A stretch of 64,000 nucleotides of DNA from Drosophila persimilis (taxonomy: Eukaryota; Arthropoda; Insecta; Diptera; Drosophilidae), in contig NW_020825592.1 in assembly GCF_003286085.1 (NCBI RefSeq), positions 1-64,000 on the forward strand, given 5' to 3'. Of this stretch, positions 34,233 through 44,193 are shown one piece after another. Position numbers and translations under genes: made by a program. Position 1 is the first letter of the stretch. Each line of letters opens with the position of its first letter. Below the pieces are notes generated by a model that saw only the letters and a program-made list of their open reading frames with translations, had not been told where the DNA came from and ran no database searches.

Positions 34233-37221
34233 TGTGAGGGAGCGTACGCTCCACCCACATTTTTTCCACCCATCATCTTGCCGGCATTTTCCCACTGGAG
34301 GGACCCGAAATTATTTCATTGGAATTAAGATTTTTGACTCTTTATCTTCTAGGTTTAAGCATTGACTCTTTATTTTCTAGGTTTAAGCATTGACTGTTCA
34401 GTTTTAGGTTAAGGGGGAGGGGGGAAGGCCACGAAGGCCACTTGTTATTAATTTTTTATTATACGGCCCGAGGGGTCTCTAAGCCACACGTAGCTTACTA
34501 TTTTCTTAAAAGGGGGGCGAGTCGCGATCACGGCGGACGCCACTGGCTTTCCAGAACCAAAATAACCCAACAACAACGACGCAGCAGCGGCCAAAGAGAG
34601 ACGAGGAAAACAACGGGATCCAGCGAGCCGCCGACATCGACGCAGCAACAGGCAGAGAGGGAAGCACCGGCAAAATAACCCAACAACAACGACGCAGTAG
34701 CGGCCCAAGAGAGACGAGGAAAACAACGGGATCCAGCGAGCCGCCGACATCGATGCAGCAACAGGCAGAGAGGGAAGCATCGGCAAAATAACCCAACAAC
34801 AACGACGCAGTAGCGGCCCAAGAGAGACGAGGAAAACAACGGGATCCAGCGAGCCGCCGGCATCGACGTAGCCACGGCAGAGAGGAGGGCGCTGTCAAGA
34901 TAAGCCAGCAGCATCGACGCAGCAGCGGCCGAGGAGAAGCGCTGACAAGACAAGCCGACAGCATCAACGCAGCAGCGGCAGAAGAGGGCCGCTGAGAGCG
35001 GCAATCAAATCCAGCAACGACGCCCCAGCAGTGGAAAAGAGAGGGGAAATAACGACGCTAGCCGCCCACGCCGACGCTGGATCGGCAGAGCCAGCAGAAC
35101 GCCGGCTCTGAAGCTGGGAAAACGAAAAAAGGAAGTCAGTTAGATGAGAGGCGGTGGTAGGAATCGGACGCGCTGACGGAAGAAAAAACCTAAGTGGCGC
35201 GCGAGAAGAAAAGGAACACACGTGGCGGACGACTTGGACATTAACGCGATCAACAGTGCGCGAAGGATCCGGCATCGACACTACGTTTACGGAGGTGGGA
35301 TCCTGCACCGGCGCCGCAATCCCAGGGCAAAGAGGAGGCTTTCGCCAAGCGCGAGCGTGGGAGTAGAGGGGTAAGCGAGTCTCAAGACGTGCATGCGGGC
35401 TGCTGAGCGGTGCGATAGGTAGGGAACCAAAGAAGAATAAAGTGAAATGTAACGAATACAACGAAAACATAGCCTGGTCATCAACAATCTATATGCTAGG
35501 GAACCCGAATGCCAGGGGCTTCATCTTCTCCGCCCTTCCCCGCGCCTCTTGCCCGAGTCTCCCTCTTTGGCTACACCCACGTGGTGATCCGCATTCGCTC
35601 CGGATGCCCGTCGGGGCCCCCGCGTGATTCCCCCAGTAGTTCGTGGCCCAACAGGAGCCTGAGACCGCTGTCCGGCGATTGCCTAGGCGTTCTCGGTGAC
35701 GACTGTTGGCGTCCCCCCCCCCGCATGATTCCCTCCAGTAGTTTGTGATCCCGCAGTAGTTCTTAGTTTGACAGGATCCCGGGAGCGCTATCCGGCGGTT
35801 GCCTAAGTCCTCCCGGCGATACTTGCCGATGTCTCCGACCCTCGTAGTAATTCTTAGTCCGACGGAGCCCCCGCGGGTGCTGTCCGGCGATAGCCTAGGT
35901 ACTCGCGGTGGTATTTGTCGGTATCCCCGCATAGCAACGACCTTCGCAGTAGTTCTTAGTTTGGCAGGATCCCGGGAGCGCTGTCCGGCGATTGCCTAAG
36001 TCCTCCCGGCGATGCTTGCCGATATCTCCGACCCTCGTAGTAATCCTTAGTCCGACGGGGCCCCTGCGAGTGCTGTCCGGCGATAGCCTAGGTACTCGCG
36101 GTGGTATTTGTCGGTGTCCCCGCATAGCAAAGACCTTCTAGCAGTTCTTAGTTCGACAGGATCCCGGGGGCGCTATCCGGCGATTGCCTAAGCCCTCCCG
36201 GCGATGCCTGTCGATATCTCCGACCCTCGTAGTAATTCTTAGTTCGACGGAGCCCCCGCGAGTGCTGTCCGGCGATAGCCTAGGTACTCGCGGTGGTATT
36301 TGTCGGTACCCCCTCATAGCAACGACCTTCGCAGTAGTTCTTAGTTTGGCAGGATCCCGGGAGCGCTGTCCGGCGATTGCCTAAGTCCTCCCGGCGATGC
36401 TTGCCGATATCTCCGACCCTCGTAGTAATCCTTAGTCCGACGGGGCCCCCGCGAGTGCTGTCCGGCGATAGCCTAGGTACTCGCGGTGGTATTTGTCGGT
36501 GTCCCCGCATAGCAAAGACCTTCTAGCAGTTCTTAGTTCGACAGGATCCCGGGGGCGCTATCCGGCGATTGCCTAAGCCCTCCCGGCGATGCCTGTCGAT
36601 ATCTCCGACCCTCGTAGTGATTCTTAGTCCGACGGAGCCCCCGCGAGTGCTGTCCGGCGATAGCCTAGGTACTCGCGGTGGTATTTGTCGGTACCCCCCT
36701 CAAAGCAACGACCTTCACAGTAGTTCTCAGTTGGACAGGATCCCGGGCGCTGTCCGGCGATTGCCTAAGTCCTCCCGGCGATGCTGGCCGATATCTCCGA
36801 CCCTCGTAGTTATTCTTAGTCCGACGGGGCCCCCGCGAGTGCTGTCCGGCGATAGCCTAGGTACTCGCGGTGGTATTTGTCGGTATCCCCGCATAGCAAA
36901 GACCTTCTAGTAGTTCTTAGTTCGACAGGATCCCGGGGGCGCTATCCGGCGATTGCCTAAGCCCTCCCGGCGATGCTTGCCGATACCTCCGCCCCTCGTA
37001 GTAATTCTTAGTCCGACGGGGCCACGTAAGCGCGGTCCGGCGGTTGCCACTGCCGCGCCCCGTACTGTTCCCTTTCCTCTCGGTCGCTCCTGTCTGGGGA
37101 TTGCCTCCCTGTCCCGTCGACGGCCCCGAACTCGGAGTCCCGGCAAATTATAAATATTGCTGTAATTTCGACCCTGGAGTAGACTGAGATATGTACCCCA
37201 GCCCAGGATCGCTTCCTTACA
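34233..37221 (+). mobile_element. element C 5' LTR (2989 bp)
   Basis: It begins TGTGAGGGAGCG and ends CTTCCTTACA. Two internal tandem arrays are visible: about 118-bp units at 34552-34860 (ACCCAACAACAACGACGCAG) and about 193-bp units at 35750-37020. A TATA-like AATTATAAATATT lies about 75 bp before its end. Confidence 0.92.
35750..37020 (+). repeat. 193-bp tandem repeats within the element C LTR
   Basis: About 6.5 units, each with GTAGTTCTTAGT, CAGGATCCCGGG, CTGTCCGGCGATTGCC, TCTCCGACCCTCGTAGTAATTC and GCGGTGGTATTTGTCGG. Short open frames on both strands repeat with the unit and are not genes. The same array occurs in the 3' LTR. Confidence 0.9.
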
Positions 37222-37643
37222 GATGGCGCCCGAGCAGGGACTCCGGGATTCCGTTATGTTTTGGGGCGCTAAGTAGAACAGTTGATCAGAAAACGAGTAG
37301 CAGAAGGAATCGGGACGGTACCACGCGCAAGCATGGCCAGTCGGAATCATTAGGCCAAGAATAGCTGTATATCTCTGGAAAACCGCACGTGAGGTCGCCC
37401 ATTATTCACGTACAGCCGAGACTGGCTTCCCTAACCTCCCTAGCAATAGCGTCAGCACGTGGCCGCCGCGCCCACACGAGGAGGAGAACGCCGTGGCGAG
37501 ACGGCAGAGAAAGAGGACCGAGCCGAAGCTGGGCAGAGATCGCAAGAAAGAGAGCGACACGCACGCGGCGAGCAGCGAGTCGTGAGCTGTAGACGCCGAA
37601 CGGGCATCGGAACCCTCCCGTAGACCGACCGTCCCGGCTATAT
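37222..37643 (+). promoter_or_regulatory. element C primer-binding site and leader
   Basis: Two bases after the LTR, TGGCGCCCGAGCAGGGAC (37224-37241) matches the tRNA-Lys(UUU) primer site with one mismatch. About 400 bp of leader follow without a convincing gene, up to the ATG at 37644. Confidence 0.8.
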
Positions 37644-37671
37644 ATGTCGGACCCAGAGCCAGAGAATGACA

Positions 37672-38215
37672 GTCAGTATCCAGCGTTCAAGCAGTCAGTA
37701 TCCAGCGTTCAAGCAGTCAGTATCCAGCGTTCAAGCAGTCAGCATCCAGCGTTCAAGCAGTCAGTGCCCGGCGTCAGCAAAGAGCAGTCAGTATCCAGCG
37801 TTCAAGCAGTCAGTATCCAGCGTTCAAACAGTCAGTATCCAGCGTTCAAACAGTCAGTATCCAGCGTTCAAACAGTCAGTATCCAGCGTTCAAGCAGTCA
37901 GCATCCAGCGTTCAAGCAGTCAGTGCCCGGCGTCAGCGAGAAGCAGTCAGCATCCAGCGTTCAAGCAGTCAGTATCCAGCGTTCAAGCAGTCAGTGCCCG
38001 GCGTCAGCGAAAAGCAGTCAGTATCCAGCGTTCAAGCACTCAGTATCCAGCGTTCAAGCAGTCAGCATCCAGCGTTCAAGCAGTCAGTGCCCGGCGTCAG
38101 CGAGAAGCAGTCAGTATCCAGCGTTCAAGCAGTCAGCATCCAGCGTTCAAGCAGTCAGTGCCCGGCGTCGGCAAAGAGCAGTCAGTATCCAGCGTTCAAG
38201 CAGTCAGTGTCCGGC
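37672..38215 (+). repeat. 22-bp tandem repeat in gag of element C
   Basis: About two dozen copies of CAGTCAGTATCCAGCGTTCAAG, interspersed with variant units carrying GTGCCCGGCGTCAGC plus AAAGAG or GAGAAG. It is a coding-region minisatellite, not a CRISPR array, since there are no unique spacers. Confidence 0.92.
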
Positions 38216-38583
38216 GTTCGAAGCAGAGAGTAAATGCCCAGCCTTCAAAGTGATCGGTCAGCGTCCAGCCATCAACACGAGACGAGATCCAGCGCTTAAA
38301 TCAACGAACCCATCACGACCAGGACGACAAGGACAATTCCAAGGACAACGATAGCAAGGACTATTGACCGGCCCAGCGAGGTCCAACAGTCAGGACAATT
38401 CCAAGGACAACGATAGCAAGGACCATCGACCGGCCTAGCAAGGGTCGATCCCCAGGTGAACACACGCCGGGCCTGTCGGAATTGCGGAGAGGAAGGTCAT
38501 TTCAGCAGTTCATGCAGGAATCGGCGAGTGTTATTCTGTTGGGAGTGTGGTCGCCGCGGCATCCGGACGATCGACTGCTGTAG

Positions 38584-41500
38584 GCTGTCCGAGTCGGGAA
38601 ACGGACCGAGTCTCCGCTCGTAAGGGAACCGATCGGAGACATACCTCCAGGGCCCCCTGGAGTAACTCATCCCTTAAGTTTGGAAGGAGGCAGGATCGCC
38701 GCGCTAGTAACCATCGAAGGAGTACCGTTCACAGCTACCCTCGACACAGGAGCGACGCGGTCGTTCGTCAGTCAACGCATCGCTCATGAAGTAAGTACCG
38801 GAGGGAACGCACGGAATATAAGGACTACCGTCCGCCTGGCAGACGGTACCGCAAAGGAGGTGACGCAAGCAGTTTCGGTCAAGGTACGTCTGGATCAACA
38901 GGAAACGCGGGTGATTCTATTAGTCCTACCCATGGTAGTGGACGACATCATACTGGGGCTCGATTTCCTTTGCGGCGTCCAGACCATAATACAATGCGGC
39001 CGAGCGTACTTGCAGTTGACCCAGCGGGCGATCCGGGAAACCAACCCAATCCCCACATCATCCTCGACTCGGCCCCGCATGGTTACTTTTAGTGACGAAC
39101 GTCCAGCGACGGCATCCGCTGCTCCTACCCCCTCGACCAATCCTACAGCGACCCACCGGACGAAACCAACGCACCTGAATCCCAACCACGCCAGACCTAG
39201 CAACGTAACAGTGACAACGCACCAGAATCTCGAACCCGCCAGACCCAGCAACGTAACAGTGACAACGCACCAGAATCTCGAACCCGCCAGACCCAGCAAT
39301 GTACCAGTGACAACGCACCAAGATCTCGAACCCGCCAGACCCAGCAACGTAACCCGAACCCAACCCACGATTCGATACGACCACGCCAGAATCATCAACG
39401 AAGCCACGACAGAGACGACTGCGACACCGCTGGACACCCCCAGGGCCAGTCCGTCCGCCCCGAAGAACACCCAGAGTAACGAAACCACGCCGGAGGCGAC
39501 TGCGACACCGCTGGACGCACCCAGGGCCAGTCCGTCTGCCTCGAAAACCACACAGAGTATCCCTAACAGGACAACGCTGCTAAGCCTCGGCCCCGCCAGA
39601 ACCCGAAGTGACATCAGGACAACGCTTCCGAGTCTCGACCACGCCAGACCCAACCGCAATACAAGGACAACGCTTCTAAGTTTCGACCACGCCAGACCCA
39701 GCAACGATACCAGGACAACGCATCAAAGCCCCGACCGAGACGGACCCGGCGGCGCTAAAAATACAACCCGATCGACGCGAGCCCAATCAGACATGCCCAG
39801 CCGTGCGGTGCAGCCAGTGCGAACGACCCCGCAGGAAACCAGCCTCGCTCCACAACGCGACCCATTACGCCTGGAAGACGACGGCCCTGAAGGACATGGA
39901 CGGGTCGAGGTAGACCACCTCGCGTCTAAACCCCCAACGGATTATCGACTCGCCCCTTTAGCCGATGCCGCGGCCGGTCGACAACGCAACCCTTTTCGAA
40001 GGTCAGGCTCGACTAACCCTATCGCCGTAAACCTCGCCGTCATAACCTGTGCCCCGCTCGAAGAAATCTCGCCACCGACAGCCCCCATCATCGAACCACC
40101 CCTCCCGCCGTGGGTAGCCGAGTTCTTGAAGCAAGAATTGGCCAAGTTCGAGGGATTGAAGGGCGTGTCTCACATAGCCGAGCATACCATCACCCTGAAG
40201 GACGACAAGCCGATAAAGCAGAGGTACTTCCCCAAGAATCCGGCCATGCAGAAAATTATCAATGCTCAGGTCGACGAGTTGCTGCTAGACGGACGGATAG
40301 AAGCTTCAAAAAGCCCCCACAGCGCACCCATCGTACTGGTGGGAAAGAAGACAGGCGAGATGCGGATGTGCGTAGACTACCGACAGCTCAACGCGCAATC
40401 GATACCCGACGCCTACCCGCTGCCCAGGATCAACCACATCATCGAGAGGCTCCGTAACGCGCGTTACATCTCGACGTTGGACCTCAAGAACGGGTATTGG
40501 CAGATCCCTATGGCCGAGGGGAGCCGAGAATGCACCGCCTTCACCGTTCCGGGCCGAGGACTCTTCCATTGGAAGGTGATGCCGTTCGGACTACACTCAG
40601 CATCGGCTACATTCCAGCGGGCCTTGGACAGCGTCATCGGACCACAGATGGAACCCAACGCCTTTGCTTACCTCGACGATATCATTGTCATCGGAGCGGC
40701 ACTGGAAGAACACGTCGACCATCTGCGAGAGGTTTTCCGAAGACTGCGGGAAGCCAATCTAAGATTAAACCAAAAGAAATGTAGTTTTTTCCAGAAAAGC
40801 ATCGCATATCTGGGACATGTCATTAGTGAGCGGGGTATACACACCGACCCAGATAAGATCGTCGCCGTCCGGAAGTTGGCCCCACCAAGTTCGATAAAGG
40901 AGCTTCGACGATGCCTAGGAATGGCATCGTGGTACCGGAGGTTCGTCCCAAACTTCGCGGCGATTGTACAACCTATGACTAGCCTCTTGAAGAAGGAGAA
41001 AAGGTGGATCTGGAGTGACGAACAGCAGGCCGCTTTCGAGGAGTTGAAGGAGAAGTTAACCCAAGCACCCGTCTTAGCCTGCCCGGATTTCACGGAGAGG
41101 TTCGCTCTACAAACTGACGCAAGCGCCTACGGTCTAGGGGCAGTCCTGACGCAACAGATCCGCGGAGAGGAGAGGGTCATAGCCTACGCTAGCCGAAGGC
41201 TCTTGAAAGCAGAAGAAAACTACTCGGCCACGGAAAAGGAATGCTTAGCCATCGTCTGGGCCATCAGGAAATTGCGATGCTACCTGGAGGGTTACCACTT
41301 CGACGTCATCACCGACCATCTCGCTTTGAAGTGGTTAAACTCGATCAATAACCCGACCGGTCGCATCGCTCGTTGGGCTCTGGAACTCCAACAGTATCGC
41401 TTCGACGTGCTTTACCGACGCGGAAGCCAGAACGTCGTAGCAGACGCTCTTTCCCGGCAACCTACCGACACCATACAGCGAACCCTAGAAGACCTGCCCA

Positions 41501-42759
41501 CCTGCCCCTGGATACAAAGGTTGCTCAAACGTATCCAGGCACGACCCGAAGAATGCAGAGAATTTATAATCGAGAACGGACAGATCTACCGGCAGCCTGG
41601 ACACCGACCAGTCGAAGAAGAATCTCATCAGTGGAAATTATGCGTCGCCCGTGGCCATCGTAGGCGAGTGTTAGAAGAATGCCACGATCACCCGACCGCC
41701 GGACACTTAGGAATACGGAAGACCGCCACTCGGGTAACCCAACGATATTATTGGCCAGGACTCTACAGGGACGTGACCCGATACGTGAAACGTTGCGAAA
41801 GCTGCCAAAAATTTAAGGTGAGCCAGAACAAACCCGCAGGTCACATGTATACGCGCCAGGCTAAGGGCCCGTTCGACATCCTTTGCGCGGACTTCATAGG
41901 TCCACTACCACGCTCGACGCACGGCAACACGATGCTCCTCGTGTTCTTCGACTCATTCTGCAAATGGGTGGAACTTGTGCCACTCCGGAAAGCCACAACC
42001 GCCCACTTGGAGAAGGCGTTCCGAGAGAGGATACTCTGCCGATTCGGGGTCCCGTGGAAGTTTGTGTGCGACAACGGAACACAATTCACTAGTCGGTCCT
42101 TCCGGAAATTCTGCGAGGTGGCGGGAATGGAACTCGAGCACACCGCGCCGTATACCCCTCAGCAAAACCCGACGGAGAGGGCAAACCGGACCATCAAGAC
42201 AATGATTGCACAATACGCCGACGGAGACCAACGGACCTGGGACGATCTCCTCCCCGAGTTAAGCTTGGCCATAAACAGCAGCACGTCGGACACCACGGGC
42301 TTCAGCCCGGCCTTTTTGGTACTCGGACGAGAACCAAGGCTACCAGGAGCCTTGTACGACGAAGTGACCCCAGGATTAGGAAATGAACTAGAGCCTGCCC
42401 ACGGGAAGGCGACACGACTGCAGGAAGTATTCAAGGTCGTACAGGAGAACACCCAACGGGCATCCCAAGAGCAGAAGAGAACATACGACCTCCGACGGCG
42501 CGAGTGGCGACCCGAACTAGGAGCCCTAGTCCTCCTTCGGCAGCATCACCTATCAAAAGCCGCCGACGGTTTCGCGGCCAAGTTGGCCCCTAAGTACGAC
42601 GGGCCGTACAAGGTAACCCGATTCTTATCTCCCAACATAGTTCGACTGCAGATTCAACAAGGCAAACAAAGGAAAACAGCGAGTTTAGCCGACTTAAAGG
42701 CCTTCCACGGAGCGGAACACCCCGAGGAGGACCCGACGACGCTGGAAAGACCCGAATGA
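38584..42759 (+). CDS. element C Pol (protease, RT, RNase H, integrase), open
   Basis: This frame is open from 38584; expression is expected by -1 frameshifting, so it needs no start codon of its own. The protease has TLDTGATRSF and IILGLDFL. A long Pro/Thr/Arg-rich linker of about 300 aa follows, with imperfect repeats (TTHQNLEPARPSN). RT has RMCVDYRQLN, MPFGLHSASATFQR and the catalytic AYLDD (about residues 663-667 counted from 38680). RNase H has QTDASAYGLGAVL and ITDHLALKWL; then ADALSR. Integrase has the HHCC region (HDHPTAGHLG ... CESCQK), core D, D and E at CADFIGPLP, VCDNGTQF and PTERANR, and a C-terminal YDGPYKV module. All catalytic residues are present and no stop interrupts it. 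Confidence 0.92.
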   Translation, partial: AVRVGKRTESPLVREPIGDIPPGPPGVTHPLSLEGGRIAALVTIEGVPFTATLDTGATRSFVSQRIAHEVSTGGNARNIRTTVRLADGTAKEVTQAVSVKVRLDQQETRVILLVLPMVVDDIILGLDFLCGVQTIIQCGRAYLQLTQRAIRETNPIPTSSSTRPRMVTFSDERPATASAAPTPSTNPTATHRTKPTHLNPNHARPSNVTVTTHQNLEPARPSNVTVTTHQNLEPARPSNVPVTTHQDLEPARPSNVTRTQPTIRYDHARIINEATTETTATPLDTPRASPSAPKNTQSNETTPEATATPLDAPRASPSASKTTQSIPNRTTLLSLGPARTRSDIRTTLPSLDHARPNRNTRTTLLSFDHARPSNDTRTTHQSPDRDGPGGAKNTTRSTRAQSDMPSRAVQPVRTTPQETSLAPQRDPLRLEDDGPEGHGRVEVDHLASKPPTDYRLAPLADAAAGRQRNPFRRSGSTNPIAVNLAVITCAPLEEISPPTAPIIEPPLPPWVAEFLKQELAKFEGLKGVSHIAEHTITLKDDKPIKQRYFPKNPAMQKIINAQVDELLLDGRIEASKSPHSAPIVLVGKKTGEMRMCVDYRQLNAQSIPDAYPLPRINHIIERLRNARYISTLDLKNGYWQIPMAEGSRECTAFTVPGRGLFHWKVMPFGLHSASATFQRALDSVIGPQMEPNAFAYLDDIIVIGAALEEHVDHLREVFRRLREANLRLNQKKCSFFQKSIAYLGHVISERGIHTDPDKIVAVRKLAPPSSIKELRRCLGMASWYRRFVPNFAAIVQPMTSLLKKEKRWIWSDEQQAAFEELKEKLTQAPVLACPDFTERFALQTDASAYGLGAVLTQQIRGEERVIAYASRRLLKAEENYSATEKECLAIVWAIRKLRCYLEGYHFDVITDHLALKWLNSINNPTGRIARWALELQQYRFDVLYRRGSQNVVADALSRQPTDTIQRTLEDLPTCPWIQRLLKRIQARPEECREFIIENGQIYRQPGHRPVEEESHQWKLCVARGHRRRVLEECHDHPTAGHLGIRKTATRVTQRYYWPGLYRDVTRYVKRCESCQKFKVSQNKPAGHMYTRQAKGPFDILCADFIGPLPRSTHGNTMLLVFFDSFCKWVELVPLRKATTAHLEKAFRERILCRFGVPWKFVCDNGTQFTSRSFRKFCEVAGMELEHTAPYTPQQNPTERANRTIKTMIAQYADGDQRTWDDLLPELSLAINSSTSDTTGFSPAFLVLGREPRLPGALYDEVTPGLGNELEPAHGKATRLQEVFKVVQENTQRASQEQKRTYDLRRREWRPELGALVLLRQHHLSKAADGFAAKLAPKYDGPYKVTRFLSPNIVRLQIQQGKQRKTASLADLKAFHGAEHPEEDPTTLERPE
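38596..38602 (+). promoter_or_regulatory. -1 ribosomal frameshift heptamer GGGAAAC
   Basis: The sequence is read in the gag (nucleocapsid) frame as TCG GGA AAC, an exact X XXY YYZ slippery site. It lies in the 40-bp overlap between the end of gag (38623) and the opening of the pol frame (after a TAG at 38581-38583). Slippage by -1 enters pol. Confidence 0.75.
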
Positions 42760-43008
42760 CTTGCCGACTTCGTAAGGGCCACTTGCGGTAGTGCGCTACC
42801 GTAACGTCCTCGCCCCGTAAGGGGTGCGACCCACGCAACCGTAAGCTACGCATACATCCCCTTATGGGATTAGATAAGTACTGCATCCAATGTAAACATC
42901 TTTTTACTCGCACCGCTCAAGCAGGATAGGGGGAGGGTATTAATACTTCTAGTTAAGACAGGCAGGTTCTAACCGACAGGCATTTTCTCCCTAGAATCGA
43001 CAGCAGAC
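42760..43008 (+). promoter_or_regulatory. pol-ORF3 spacer with candidate 3' splice site
   Basis: It contains two possible hairpins (GCGGTAG/CTACCG and CCCC-GTAA-GGGG). Before ORF3 there is a branch-point-like TTCTAAC (42967-42973) and CATTTTCTCCCTAG (42981-42994), 14 bases before the ORF3 ATG. This arrangement fits a spliced subgenomic mRNA. I did not find a convincing donor. Confidence 0.5.
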
Positions 43009-44193
43009 ATGAAGCGTCTAAGAGATGGAAGGCAAGCTCGGCCCCTAGGGGCAAATGGTGACACGACGGGACACCCTAGCGGAGACCAGCGGCCTGAAGT
43101 CCCGGCGCCTGCCGACGAACCGACTGCAAGCCGGACTCGCGACTGGATCGTCAACCCCGATGGGCCATCCACCTCCCGTCAAGCCCAGTTGAGGCGGGTC
43201 GGAGAGGCGACTCTCAGACAACCAGGCTGGATGCCATGGGGCCAGCGCGCGGCAGCCATCCAAGGGTGGATCGACCAACAAACACACGACCCGCGGACCG
43301 ATGCCGAAGGGGAAGTGGAGCCCGATGGCCGTTTCGCAACCGCTGGTGTCCGCTCGGCGCTCAATCACGACGTCGCCGCCCTGAATCGCCTTTGGCTCGG
43401 GAGTTACGGGGCTGCCATAGACGACGACAATGCAACCACGGACACCGACGAGCACGAGACGATCCTGCGCAACGCTCCAAGCCTGGCGTCCACGCTGCCG
43501 TACGAAGTGAGCGGACACCCAGTGGCTCGCGGAAGCGAATGGGACTCGCCCCTTTGGGCCGAGTGGGACCTGGCCGGTCAGGGCCGACTAGGCACCCCTC
43601 CAGCTGTACGCAACGAGGACGAATCCGGTGATGGTGCTGGGCCACACTACTCTGACGTGTCTAACGCGAGCGATGCAGGGGAAGGAACAGGACCCCAACG
43701 CGACGACGGAGGGTCCGATTCCCGGTCCCTCATGGACCTGGACTTCGCGCCGCAAGCAAACCAGCATTGGGCACCAGCCAACCCGTCGGGGTCAGCTGAC
43801 ATCCCGCCCCCCTTCCTTGCCGCCCACGCCGGACCACCCCCACAACGCCCCGACGAGGAAGTACGCGACTTCGGCTCCGAAGAGAGCCTCCCGCTGGAGT
43901 ATGGCGAGATGGCCGACCTGCTGCAAATCCTCCGACTCCACCCTACGGTAGCCGCGGTACAGGACGACCCGGAATGGGCAGAGGCTCCCCCCGAATGGCG
44001 GACCAACGCGCCAGGGCGGCGGTTGCCCCGGGACCTCATATCCAACATCACTGTGTTCCTACGCGATCGAGCCTACCGACTGGGAGTCCGGCGACTGGAG
44101 GTCCACGACGGCACCTGCTTCCGCATCAAAATCACCCGTAGCCGGGCTGTCACAGTCACTCTTCGGCACCCCCGAAGTATGGAGGGGGTGTGA
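43009..44193 (+). CDS. element C ORF3, unknown 394-aa protein
   Basis: It has a real ATG in frame with no stops to 44193. The protein is rich in Pro, Asp, Gly and Arg, with an acidic, probably disordered middle and a more ordered C-terminal 100 residues (PRDLISNITVFLRDRAY, RRLEVHDGTCFRIKI). There is no signal peptide, transmembrane segment, fusion motif or zinc finger, so it is not a typical env. Its last codons are the polypurine tract (ATGGAGGGGGTG) and its TGA lies within the first bases of the 3' LTR. Downstream position and the splice-like signals before it suggest an accessory protein. I do not recognise the family. Confidence 0.75.
   Translation: MKRLRDGRQARPLGANGDTTGHPSGDQRPEVPAPADEPTASRTRDWIVNPDGPSTSRQAQLRRVGEATLRQPGWMPWGQRAAAIQGWIDQQTHDPRTDAEGEVEPDGRFATAGVRSALNHDVAALNRLWLGSYGAAIDDDNATTDTDEHETILRNAPSLASTLPYEVSGHPVARGSEWDSPLWAEWDLAGQGRLGTPPAVRNEDESGDGAGPHYSDVSNASDAGEGTGPQRDDGGSDSRSLMDLDFAPQANQHWAPANPSGSADIPPPFLAAHAGPPPQRPDEEVRDFGSEESLPLEYGEMADLLQILRLHPTVAAVQDDPEWAEAPPEWRTNAPGRRLPRDLISNITVFLRDRAYRLGVRRLEVHDGTCFRIKITRSRAVTVTLRHPRSMEGV

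Larger units (their letters stand above)
37644..38623 (+). pseudogene. element C gag region, overrun by 22-bp repeats
   Basis: An ATG at 37644 (MSDPEPENDSQYPAFK) starts a frame made almost entirely of a 22-bp tandem repeat. Because 22 is not a multiple of three, all three frames stay open and translate as cycling versions of QSVSSVQAVSIQRSSSQ. The first frame stops at 38354. The nucleocapsid follows in another frame: CRNCGEEGHFSSSC (38474) and CWECGRRGIRTIDC, whose His is replaced by Ile, ending at TAA 38621-38623. A 61-bp duplication (GGACAATTCCAAGG at about 38331 and 38392) adds stops. No capsid domain is seen, so this Gag is unlikely to form particles. Confidence 0.75.

Noticed and set aside
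34442..37350. Many Arg/Pro-rich or Leu/Ser-rich open frames in the element C LTRs
   Set aside because: They follow the 118-bp and 193-bp tandem units in a GC-rich sequence and recur identically in the other LTR.
37672..38215. 22-bp direct repeats considered as a CRISPR-like array
   Set aside because: No unique spacers; the repeats are contiguous and inside an insect retrotransposon.
39058..39704. Minus-strand frames of 108 and 269 codons opposite the element C pol linker
   Set aside because: They mirror imperfect DNA repeats in the Pro/Thr-rich linker and lack domain signals.
43009..44193. ORF3 of element C as an envelope gene
   Set aside because: No signal peptide, hydrophobic fusion peptide or transmembrane anchor is visible.
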